In this document: one piece after another, positions 7,795 through 18,300 of the stretch
Layout: each line of letters begins with the position of its first letter
Numbering within the stretch: the first letter of the stretch is position 1
Source: Acanthamoeba lenticulata
Taxonomy: Eukaryota > Discosea > Longamoebia > Acanthamoebidae
Direction of reading: 5' to 3'
Length of the DNA stretch: 24,793 bases
NCBI GenBank assembly: GCA_002179805.1
Contig: NAVB01000859.1
Span: 1-24,793 of the forward strand
Translations under genes and position numbers: made by a program
The notes under the pieces: model-generated
Database searches by the model: none
The model's input: only the letters and a program-made list of their open reading frames with translations
Told to the model about the DNA's origin: nothing

Positions 7795-10700
7795 CTACTG
7801 GGCCCGGATGATGGCAGACAGCTTGGTGGCCTCCTCCTGGGGCAACGACGACAGGACCTGCTGCACGGCTTCAGCAGGCACCGCCTGCGCCAGCTTCTTC
7901 ACGATCTCGATCATCTTGGCGTTGGTCTGGAGAGCACAAACACACACCAAACGACGACGAAATGAGCGCCAGAAGTAGCAAGATCTTGCTGCGGCAGAGG
8001 CGATGGCAACGCACGTTTTCGGTAACCAGAGCGGTGCCAACAGCTGTGCCGAGGATCTTGAACAGCTGGGGCAGGTTCTGATAGTTGGTTCCCAGCACGG
8101 TGGACGTGTGCTGCTCGATGAAGATGGTGAGGTTCTCGTAGGTGATCGAGGCCTCGACTTCGTCCTCAGTCACGGGCAGGTAGGACAAGAAAACCGGCAT
8201 CATCTGGTTGATCTGATTTGGACGCGCAAGATCGGCCAGTGTGAGATTCCTTGCACAGTGCCGAGGAAACGAAATAATGGCGCTGGTGCAAGACAGCTAC
8301 GTACATCGATGCCAGAAGCCTGGTACCGGATGACCTTGGCCACGGCAGAGATGGCGTTCTCAGTGGCATGCACATTTTCGGGATTCCGCGACTCGGCGTG
8401 CTTGATTACGCTATCAAGGCGGCGGGCGATATCTACCCAAGTGAAATCACAACAAGCCTCGTGTCAGGTCTCTTGAAGAAATCAGAAGGATGAGGTCTTG
8501 AGGAGAGCGAACCGCCAATGATGGGCGCCATGCTGGGACCACCAAACTGAGCACACAGGCCAATGCCAAAGACGGCAGCCTGGCGCACAGAGGCGTTGGC
8601 GTCGGTGATGTAGTTGACCATGGCCGGCAGGAAGTCCCGGTAGAGGGGCAGAGCAGCACCCTCGCAATGCTCCAGCATGTCATCGAGCATGCACAGGCCG
8701 ATCTGCCGGTCGTGCGGCGCCTTCTGCGGGTGCTGTGATGGGATGGTGGGTGGCAAAGGGAAATGTTAGCATGGGCACAACTATTTAATGTGTGCATACT
8801 GTGTGGTGAGCGGGAAGGAAGGCAGTGGGCCGAACCAGGAGCTGGAGAGCGACGGGGAAAAGCGTCTCCGAGAAAGAGCGGATGATGCCGGCCTTGTGCA
8901 CCTTGGCGACCTTGCCAATCACCTCACCCATCTCGGCAATCAGTTCCTCCTCCTTCTCGTTCTCCACCTCGAGCTTCTCGGCCTCCTCCTCGTCAAAGTC
9001 CTCGCACTGCTTCTCCTCTGCGGATTGGGAGGGGGGGGGGATAAAATGAGTAAACCGCCCTCAATGCAAAGGAGGGAAACGCAAGGTGGGTACGCACCAA
9101 GACGGGTCTTCATGCGGTTGTCCCTCTCCGCGATTTCAGCCTTGATCACTTCAAAGACCGAGCGAATCTGGGCCTCGGTCATCAGAGTGCCACAGAGCTC
9201 AATGCACTGCGCAACAAGCGGCCCCGGTGAGATGTTTCACTACAGACACAGACAGGGCCCATTCATGGGGTCAACAGAAAAGAAGCACAAAGGGAAACGC
9301 ACCTCGCCAAGAACCTCAAACATTAGGGCGGTGATCTCAACGTCGATCTCCTGCTGAATGGCCTCATGGAGATTGGTGAGGATGATGCCGAAGAGGGCCA
9401 CGACGGGCTGATTGGTCTGCCCAGTGGCCTCCTGGTGGCGCTTGACTGACTCCAAAAGAGCCGACATGGCCGACACGGCCGCACGGCGAACGCCATCGTG
9501 GAAGTAGAACTTGACGAGCGGGATGAGCACGGTGGCCACCTTCTCGACGTAGGGGAAGAAGCCCTCCTTGAGTTCGGCAGCGTACTGGTAGATCATGTTG
9601 CACGCCGTCGCCTTCTCCTCCATCAGCGTTGTGTTGATGCCGATTCGCTTATCGCCGATAGGAATGTACTGCCAGCCGTCCTGCTCGGTGTTGCCTTCAT
9701 CTGGGTATCAGGAGAAAAACGGAGTAAGCATGCTTGGCATTTGGAAAGCATGCATGATCAAGAGGGAAGGTTGTCACCATCTCCTTGCACGGTGAGGTCG
9801 GGATCGAGGCCGGCCGAGTGGAGAAGTGGCGGCATGACGACCTCCAGGTAGGGCACAAACTCCTGCCCGAGGGCCTTGCACACGCGAGCCCAGGCCTGGA
9901 GGAGGAACGAGACCTGCGGATCGTCCGACTCGAGGTTGGACTGCTGCGTGGCATAGAGCACCTGCACGACCTCCTTGGCGTCGGCATAGAACTTCTCCTT
10001 GCCCACGGCTACGCCGATGAGGGTGATGCACTCCATGGCCTTGCCGCGCAGCATCCGCAGATCCTTGCGATTGGCGTTCTTCAGAACCTCCTTGAGGAAG
10101 GGCATGAAGACTTCGTAGTACTTGGTGAAGCGGCCCTCGATGACATCGGCGAGAGCAGCAACAGCGGTGATGGCCTGTTCGAGGACCATCTTGTTGCCGC
10201 CCTGCAGCAGAGTCGCAAGCTTGCTCATCAGGGGATCCAAGTACGGCTCGAGAGTCTCGAGCGTGACGCCCTCGCAGAAGTTGATAACGGCCGACGCGGC
10301 GTGCGACTGCACTCTGTGGGTCACGATCATGCGTTAGTCACGCGCTCTTCTTCCATCAAGGAGCGCTCGCGTGGCAGAGCGCAAAAGAAAAGGGATCAAA
10401 AGGAAAAGAATTTCTCTCTGCCGAGCAAGCCACAAACGGCTAAACGGCCCAAGCGGGCCAGCGCTTGGGGCTGAATGAATGCAGGGGCGGAGGGATGCCT
10501 AGAGGCCATTCTTACACAGCAATGACTCAGAAAGACTACATGACCACCGAAAGGTGGGTGTGCGCCTCGACTGACTTGGCTGTCGAGCGGCTACACCTCC
10601 ACAAGGGAGACTTCACCACTCGACAGCCAAAGCGAAGCGCAGTAGTCCCGCTCTAAGGGCCGTGTGATTACGACAACAAACACAGATCACCACAACACTA

Positions 10701-12765
10701 ATAATAAAAATAAAAATAATAAAAAGGCGTGTACAATACCGTGGGTTGTCCTTGTCGTCCATGACACTCATCAGAGCAGGCAGGACCTTGGCGTGGAAGC
10801 TGCTTTGCAGAGTCGGGCTGAAGTCCGTGAACATCTGACCGAAGGTGTTGCACGCCGCCCATCGCACGCGCGGGTGGGGATCGGCGAAGTGGGGCATCAC
10901 CATGCTGCGCAGAAACGAGTCAGCAAAGGGTGTCATAGAGCCGAGCGCACACGGAAAATAAATTGTTTCGTTTACACGAATTAAGTTATCAGCTACTTGT
11001 TTTCGAATCACGCTTTGATTCATGTAATACATGCGTAAAAAGTTTGTTTGCATCATGTAAGGTAACGAAACGCACCAGACAAATAGACATACAGACAAAA
11101 CGTTAATGGGGAGGGGAGGGGAGGACATACTCAATGACACTCTCCAAGTGCGGGACAAGGAAACGATGGCAGCCCTCGCCCACAAGCGAAATAGAGGTAA
11201 GGCCGGTGAACCGTTGCTTCCACTCCGAAGACTGAGTAAGCTTGGGAATGACAGCGAACAGGACCGGAATGAGGGTCTTGCCACCTGCGCATAAGACTTA
11301 GCTCAAGTTGAAAGTTCAAAATAAACTTTTAAAATAGGTTGCATACCAAGCGAAAGAGCCAGACGATCAAGACATTCAGAGCCCACACTGTGGTTGGTGG
11401 CGTCAGCTTCATCGTCGTCTTCGTCCTGCCAAAATAAAAAACCAGATGCGGTGAGACCTCGGTTATGAAACCAAGAGGAAAAACGTGAATGTTTGCTGAT
11501 AACCATAACCCTCCTACGGGGGATGACGTACGTCGTGCGAGCCCCACTCTGGGTCTTCCTCGATGTCAAGCATGAAGTTGAGCACGACGGGAACGAGATT
11601 CTGAACAAAGTTGGGAATCTTGCGAACCATGCCAGCCCGCTGCTCAGCGAGGGTGACAAGGAACTCGAGGCCAAGCTGGCGAATGCCATCTTGAAGTTGA
11701 GTGGTGTTGGCAATCGTGAGCATCGCGTTGACCACAGTCGCCAGGTGAGGCCGGAGGAAGGTAGGCTCAACATCAGCCAACTCAACAAGAATTTGAAGAG
11801 CATCGAGAGCTTCATCCTCCTTCTGCTGGTTGAGGCAAGTGCTCACCACCTAAGCGGATTTGAAATTTGATTCTTGTCAACACTCCGCACCTCATTAATT
11901 GGCCCAATGTGAATTCACGTACGTCAAACATGATAGGGATCCAATGTTGAAGCTTGAGCTTTTCTTTGTCGTCCTCAAGAAGTTGCACAAAACTAACACA
12001 AGCTCCCAGAGCTGCCAAACGAACCTGAATCGTTTAAAAGCAAGAATTAGGAAAATGAAGATTTCACTATGGATGGGAATTTTTGCTGGCGCAGATGCAC
12101 AACGCACCCGGAGGCTCTTTTGGTCGGTGAGGCCAGCAGAAAGGACCTGCTTGAGGACATCAAAATGACTGACGAGCGATTCGCCGAGGTAAAGGCAGAG
12201 TTTGCTGAAGATGTCCAAGGAGCTCTTCCTATGTTCATCGTTCTCGGAGGTCGTGAGGCGGAACAAGAAGGGCAGAAGTTGCGGCCACTGCTGCATAATA
12301 TCAGCCTCCACTTCACCAAACGCGGTGAGGAAGAGGGCCAATTCGCTGATAGTGTCGCAAAGCTTCTTTCGGCCTGAGGCCGCCGGTTCCTGCTCGACCG
12401 CCGCAAGCAACTCCGTCTTGATAGTCTGTTGTGTTTGGGCATTGAGCTTGCTCCAAAATCGCACAGTCTGCTTTTCGGCTGAGGTCTCTTTCGAGATGAG
12501 AGTCTTACGGAGCAGCACCATGCTGAGCTCTCGCACCTGAGTATAAAGAGTTTGTGTTTTTGATAAGCAACCGACTTACGCCATGGAGGAATCAATCACT
12601 TCGACGCACCGACTGATTCTGAGAGGTGCGGACGGCCTGGATGAGCGCCATTGTCACGGTATCGGGGGCGTGCTTGACCGCATCGTTGAAGGCCTTTTCG
12701 GCCTGTCCTCGGACGACATTGTCCGAGGACATCAGTTGCACGATGAGCTGCTCAAAATCGGCCAT
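7795..12765 (-). CDS. IPO5: Importin-5 (karyopherin beta-3, RanBP5/Kap121 family)
   Basis: Nuclear import receptor that binds cargo and RanGTP through stacked HEAT repeats; shuttles through nuclear pores. Exons: 12765-12610, 12536-12108, 12024-11923, 11849-11532, 11425-11347, 11284-11131, 10904-10740, 10313-9778, 9700-9303, 9206-9098, 9017-8836, 8732-8513, 8432-8305, 8212-8015, 7926-7795. They sum to 1101 aa, nearly the length of human IPO5. The start [16 protein letters not shown] is the expected first HEAT helix. Diagnostic stretches include [20 protein letters not shown], the [15 protein letters not shown] segment at about 655-670 followed by [12 protein letters not shown], and [14 protein letters not shown]. 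An acidic linker [19 protein letters not shown] lies near 820-840. The protein ends LSAIIRAQ. All 14 introns keep frame. The intron at 10739-10314 (426 nt) is several times longer than the rest. Confidence 0.95.
10448..10469. repeat. Inverted repeat A (8-bp stem, 6-nt loop)
   Basis: CCCAAGCG at 10448-10455 pairs perfectly with CGCTTGGG at 10462-10469 around a GGCCAG loop. Confidence 0.7.
10544..10557 (+). repeat. Inverted repeat B with a GAAA loop
   Basis: CCACC-GAAA-GGTGG forms a 5-bp stem closed by a GNRA-type tetraloop if read on the plus strand, which is antisense to the host gene. On the minus strand the loop is TTTC. Confidence 0.55.
10576..10630. repeat. Inverted repeat C (12-bp perfect stem, 31-nt loop)
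   Basis: TTGGCTGTCGAG at 10576-10587 pairs perfectly with CTCGACAGCCAA at 10619-10630. A short inner CTCC/GGAG pairing is possible inside the loop, leaving an internal loop between the two stems. Confidence 0.75.
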
Positions 12766-13030
12766 CTTTGTGAATTACGGACAGCTACTGCCTCTTGTGG
12801 CTGAGTTGCTCTTTCTCTGGCCCGAATGCGCTGGGGTTTCGCGCCTTCCTGATCCGCCGGCAAAAAGACCAAAACCAAACCCCGTGTCTTGGCTTTTGTA
12901 TTTTTTTTTATGGTGTTTTTGCCGTCATTCCGCCACCTCTTTTTTCCCGGTTCGAGTTCTTGGGGTTTTCTCTTCTCCGTGTATGCAGCGACGGCATGTG
13001 TGGCGTCCGCTGCTCCGGCTGCTTGGCCGC
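12766..13030 (-). promoter_or_regulatory. Upstream region of importin-5
   Basis: This 265-bp head-to-tail gap lies between the AP-5 mu stop and the importin-5 start. A T-run at 12901-12909 (plus) is the only compositional feature I noted. Confidence 0.4.
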
Positions 13031-15225
13031 CTACTCGCGGACCGCGTGTCGCCCTTGGCCTGTGGTTTTTGGCACTCCGTGGTTTAGTTCGGGAGGAGAT
13101 CGGGCCGCCTGCTGGACAAACCGTGGACGTACCAAGAGAGTTCCAGACAAAATACTGATTGCCCACGGTCTCGCGCATGACAACGACTTGCACCTTGGTG
13201 TTGGGGCTGACGATGACTGTCTTCGGGTCAACGTTGATTCCGCTCAGGGTGTGATTGATCACCTTAAAGTGCACTTGAGTGTAGCAGCTGCCACCGGTGC
13301 AAAAGGGATCGAATATGTCGGTTGATCGGGAAACACCGTCGAACACGACCGACGCGGGGAGAGCCACTTCCAGATTGCGCGCAGCGAATCGCTGGCCCAC
13401 ATCCCACTTGAGCGTCTGTCGGCCCTCATCCAACACCACACTTCCGGCTGTCGGTGATGCCTGCACAGTGGTGATCTGACCTCTGCCGGTTGTCAAACTG
13501 CTGTGAGAACGTGCTATGGGAGGTTTGGCCCGGAGTCCAATAATCACACACCAGGAATCCCTGGCGTACCGATTGGGAAAGGGAACATGCACTTGGCAGT
13601 ACTCAAACTCGTTGTTGACGGCGTCGTCCAACTTGAGCTGGGCTAGTATCTTCAACTCGCTTCCTGCCACATCAACCTCCTGCAATTCACACGAGAAGGT
13701 TCCGTGTGAGGGCGAGAACATAAAGTGGCGCTTCAGCCTCCTGAGTACGACCTTCATCTGGTAGAACCCGCGCAAGGGCAGCTTGGGCAGGGATGTGACC
13801 GTGTAGCTGCACAGCGGAAATTGGCCCAGCGGCGGAGTGAAGGTGAGCTTCTTTGTGGCCATCACATCCGTCGCCCGCACGCGGGAGTCCAAGACAAAGC
13901 CCTCCACTCGCGCGGCAGGCTTGCCGCCGGGGGCGCTCGTCGGAAGGGACAACGAAATGGTGACCTCTGGCAACCCCTCGATGTCCGCCTGCACTCGCAC
14001 GATCTGATGCTAGTATCTACGCCGCCTGGGGCTTGTCGGGGCGGCAGCGAACGAACCTTGCAGAAGATGGTGCCATGCACTTGGCACGCATCGGGCACCG
14101 ATTCGCTGTCGTACTGCGAAGCCTTGATCTCCTCGCGGATCATGAACTCCAGACGTTGCTTGCCCTTGTAGAAGTAAGGCTTCCACGCTGGGCGCTGTTC
14201 GGGGCGCGAGCAGGCGCGCAGCAAAGGCACGAGGCATTAGCAAAGGAGGGAGACCCGGCGAGGAGGAGGATGAGAGGTTTTTTACCTTCACGTCAACAGA
14301 GAGCGGCTGCAGGCCAGAGGGGAAGCCAAAACGCTTGATGGACTTGACGTTTGGGACGCTGGTGTCTGACGGCGTGCCAAATGGCATGAAGCAGTTGATG
14401 TACATCAGCAACTCGGCCATTTGTTTTGCGTCCTGTTGCCCCAATTCAGCCTTTTGGTCCAATCGGTCGAGACAGTGCTCTATCTAGGGCGGGGCTGTAC
14501 ATAGGGGGGCTCACAGGAGGCAAAGCCGGCGATATCCTCGACCAGGCAGAGCGCGGCAGTGATGCACGGCCTGCCCCGTTCGTGTGTGTTCAGAATGTGT
14601 GTCGGTCTTAGTCGCCACGCGCGGAACGAGTGAGTCCACAATGAATCGGTTTTACTACTTACAGGGCGAGGAGCTGGTCGTAGTGCGAAGGACTGCCCGT
14701 GGCGGGTGGTGAGGAGGAGGACTCGCTTCGAGGACTCCACAGTGTTCGGTTGACTTCCGGGAGGCCGACGAAGTAGAGCTCGGACCCATCAGCCTGTCAA
14801 CCGCCACAGCAGCACGTGTGGGGGGTCACCTACGCGTTTGACGAGATGATGCATGCCGTCTGCGCATGTGCGTGTACCTTCTCCCTCGAGATAAAGACTA
14901 CAGGGCCTAGTGACAGTGTAGAGGGAGTGGAGACCGCGGGAGACTGCTTGGTGATGGTGAGCACCTGGTTGGTGGGCGATGCTCGCGCGGCGAGTGCCTT
15001 CATGAACAGTCGCACGAAGTCGCTGTCCGGCGGTGGTGGCATGTAGCCGCCCTCCGTGTGCGCCAGCCGCACGCGGTTCTCGACCGTCGGGAACCGCCTG
15101 ACATGCGATTTGTTTATAAAAATGCTTTTTTAGAGGCAAGATAAGTGCTGCTACCTTGACAGCACGGCTACCGGCTCAACATCTTTTGCCACGCTGATGA
15201 GCCACACGCCGCGCAAGCTGGCCAT
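13031..15225 (-). CDS. AP5M1: AP-5 complex subunit mu
   Basis: Medium subunit of the AP-5 adaptor complex, which works at late endosomes/lysosomes with the SPG11-SPG15 proteins. Exons: 15225-15155, 15097-14878, 14793-14663, 14570-14501, 14432-14286, 14194-14057, 14003-13133, 13059-13031; 558 aa, versus about 490 in human. The start MASLRGVWLISV and RFPTVENRVRLAH match the family N-terminus. The mu-homology domain begins near residue 214 (RPAWKPYFYKGKQRLEF) and continues with SLSLPTSAPGG, LPLRGFYQMK, FEYCQVHVPFPNR, IFDPFCTGGSCY, INHTLSGINVDP and YFVWNSLG. A charged insert sits inside it between FYQMK and the later strands. Two places are uncertain: the 14500-14433 intron, where other donor/acceptor pairs are possible, and the 29-nt last exon (ending GQGRHAVRE). 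Without that final splice the frame would run into importin-5. Confidence 0.9.
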
Positions 15226-15374
15226 CTCTGTAAAGTTTCTCAAGCTATTTCTTTGATGAAATTAATCTATATCACCGAAAGGCAACCAGGAAAGAGTAGA
15301 GAAAACGGAATAGAAGAGGGAAAAGGCAAAAAGGACACACCCTCTTCATTCTTCTCGTGGCTACGGTCAAGGCC
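15226..15374. promoter_or_regulatory. Divergent intergenic region, AP5M1 / ASCC3
   Basis: Only 149 bp separate the two opposed start codons, so both promoters must sit here or overlap the genes. The sequence is AT-rich relative to its flanks, with a purine tract (about 15290-15335, plus strand). No clear TATA box or named site was identified. Confidence 0.55.
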
Positions 15375-18300
15375 ATGGTGGACGTGCTGCAGATCCCTCG
15401 CCTCACTGGCCTTTTGCGTGCACACAACTCGCCACAGAAGGAGAAGACGTTCGATGTTGAACAAGAGTTCATCAAGCGGGATGAGCAGCTTCGCAAGGAA
15501 CAGCGGAAGAGAGAGGTGCGGGGAGTCGCTGATGGATCTACGGCCAATGACCGCCAGCTGACCTGGGCCTACTTCGAACCGCCCAAGTCAGCCGACCCCG
15601 CCATTCAGCAAGAGGCGAAGCAAATCCAAACGATTTATCAACAATTCCTTCTCCTCGTGCCCAAGATAGTTGGCGACGAACTCTCTACGTTTGAACTTCA
15701 CAACTCGGCCATGTTCATCTTCGACGCGCTGGCCGACGAGGCCAAGAGCGTAACCGCGAAGCGCGAACGACTGCGCAACTACTTCGCCACCATCGACAAC
15801 GGCACGTTCAACCACGCCGCGGCTCTCGTGACCCAGCTCGTGGCCTGGCGCGCCAAGGTCAAGGCCAGCGACCTCGCCCCGGCCGCTGACGCCGCGACGG
15901 CGGCAGAGAACAGCTCTACGCAAGAAGCCGAGACAAAGGAATTCGGCGCAGACATTGATTTCTCGTTCGATTCCGATTTTCTGCTACGCGCCTTCATCGA
16001 TACCCCACCGCAGCAAGCGGGGTCCCAGCAGCAACAGGAAGGGGCTGCAGCTCCTGCCACAGGCGGATCCAAGAAGGGGCGCAGGAGGCGAGGCGGCGCC
16101 GGCGGTCAGCAGGCTGCTCCTGCAGGCGACGAGGCCACGGTGAGCGCGTGGGAGGGAGTAGAAAAGGAGGTCATCGACGAGGCCTGGCTGGCCAACCAGT
16201 GCGAGCGGCACCTGCAGATCACGAACGGGTCGCTGTCGGTGAAGGAGCTGGCGGCGTCGATCCTGCGCATCCTGTCCGACCGTAGTATCAAGACCGACCT
16301 CCAACTGCAGGACCAGCTGTTTGGTCTGCTGGGCGAGACGAGCTTCGAGTTCATCAGCCTGCTCGTCCAGCGCCGCGCGTCGATCCTGACCTTCTACGCG
16401 CACAACAAGCGGCTGGTGAGCCATCACCAGCAGCAGCAGGACGGCGGGCCGCGACCGCCGGCGATGATCAGCCCGATCACGGTGACGACCGAGGACGACA
16501 AGTTCCTGCGGAAGCTGCAGCGAAAGGAGGCCAGCAAGCGGAGCCGGCGCGGCGGCGGCCCGGGGCTCGTCCTGGAGCCGGAGCCCGAGGACCACCGGGC
16601 GTCGCTGGGCTTCACCGGGGACCCGGTGGCCGGGTCGGGGGCGAGCCGCAAGGTGGTGCTGCCGGAGGGGACGGTGCGGATGGACACCAAGGAGTACGAG
16701 GAGGTGCGGATCCCGCCGACCAAGCCCGGGGCCGTGGGCGACGGGGAGCGGCTGGTGCCGATCAGCGAGTTCGACGAGTGGGCGCGGCCCGTGTTTGGGA
16801 GCATCAAGGCGCTCAACCGTATGCAGTCGCGTGTGTTTGAGGCGGCCTACCGGTCCAACGAGAACCTGCTCGTGTGCGCGCCGACGGGCGCCGGTAAGAC
16901 CAACGTGGCGCTGATGGCGATCCTGCACGAGATCGGGCAGAACTACAGCTACGGGGTGATCCGGCGGGAGCGGTTCAAGATCATCTACGTGGCGCCGATG
17001 AAGGCGCTCGCGCAGGAGATGGTGGAGAACTTTGGGAGGCGGCTGAAGCCGCTGGGTATCGTGGTCAAGGAGCTGACGGGCGACATGCAGCTGACCAAGC
17101 GGGAGCTGACGGAGACGCAGATGATCGTCACGACGCCGGAGAAGTGGGACGTCATCACGCGCAAGACGAGCGATGTGGCGCTGGTGTCGCTCGTGCGGCT
17201 GCTCATCATCGACGAGGTGCACCTCCTGCACGAGGACCGCGGCCCGGTCATCGAGACGCTGGTGGCCCGCACGCTGCGGCAGGTGGAGAGCTCGCAGAGC
17301 ATGATCCGGATCGTCGGCCTGTCGGCCACGCTGCCCAACTACGCCGACGTGGCCACCTTCTTGCGGGTCAACAGCGGGACGGGCCTGTTCCACTTTGACA
17401 GCTCGTACCGGCCGGTGCCGCTGAGCCAGCAGTACATCGGCGTCAAGACGACCGATGCCACGCGCAAGAAGGCCCTCATGAACCGCGTGGCCTACGACAA
17501 GGCCAAGGAGGCCGTGGAGCAGGGCCACCAGGTCATGATCTTTGTCCACTCGCGGCAGGGCACGGTCAAGACGGCGCAGGTCCTGCTCGAGATCGCGCGC
17601 GAGAAAGGCACGACGGGCCTCTTTTGCGTGGAGGACGACTGCTCGGCGCGCTACAACCTGCTCCTCAAGGATGTGGCGCGCTCGCGCAACCGCGAGCTCA
17701 AGGAGCTCTTCGCCAGCGGGTTCGGCATGCACCACGCCGGCATGCTGCGGGCCGACCGGAACCTGGTCGAGCGCCTCTTCTCCGAGGGCTACATCCGCGT
17801 CCTGTGCTGCACGGCCACGCTGGCCTGGGGTGTCAACTTGCCGGCCCACACGGTCATCATCAAGGGCACCGACCTCTACGACTCGAAGAAGAGCGCCTTT
17901 GTCGAGCTGGGCATGCTCGATGTCATGCAGATCTTTGGTCGCGCCGGTCGGCCGCAGTTTGATACGAGCGGCGAGGGCATCATCATCACCACGCACGAGC
18001 AACTGCCGCGCTACCTGTCGCTCATGAACCACCAGCTGCCCATCGAGAGCCAGTTTGTGAACAACCTGGCCGACAACCTCAACGCCGAGGTGGTCTCCGG
18101 CACTGTGACCAACCTGGACGAGGCCGTCGAGTGGCTCAGCTACACGTACCTGTTTGTGCGCATGCTGCGGAACCCGCTGGCCTACGGCATCACCCACCAG
18201 CAGAAGCTCATGGACCCGACGCTGCTCCGCTACCGCGAGCAGCTCGTCACCGCCGCGGCCAAGACGCTCGACGCGGCTAAGATGGCCCGGTTCGTGCCGC

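Larger units (their letters stand above)
10314..10739 (-). other. Long hairpin-bearing intron of importin-5
   Basis: This 426-nt intron (donor GTATTG, acceptor CCCACAG on the minus strand) is far longer than the 62-106 nt of most sister introns. It contains three separable inverted repeats between 10448 and 10630. Its donor-proximal part is AT-rich (about 10700-10727). No protein-coding frame is convincing. Confidence 0.75.

Noticed and set aside
10905..11130. A possible C/D box snoRNA in a 226-nt importin-5 intron (ATGATGC-like box and a CTGA about 60 nt later, minus strand).
   Set aside because: The C box is imperfect, the flanks do not form a proper terminal stem next to the boxes, and such short motifs are common by chance.
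12946..12960. GGTTCGAGTTC resembling a tRNA T-loop.
   Set aside because: No matching acceptor stem, D-arm or anticodon arm upstream.
12732..13132. Unspliced read-through of the AP-5 mu frame into a Lys/Arg-rich tail ending inside importin-5.
   Set aside because: The tail is of low quality and overlaps the next gene. A strong GTACGTCC donor sits just where the family C-terminus ends.
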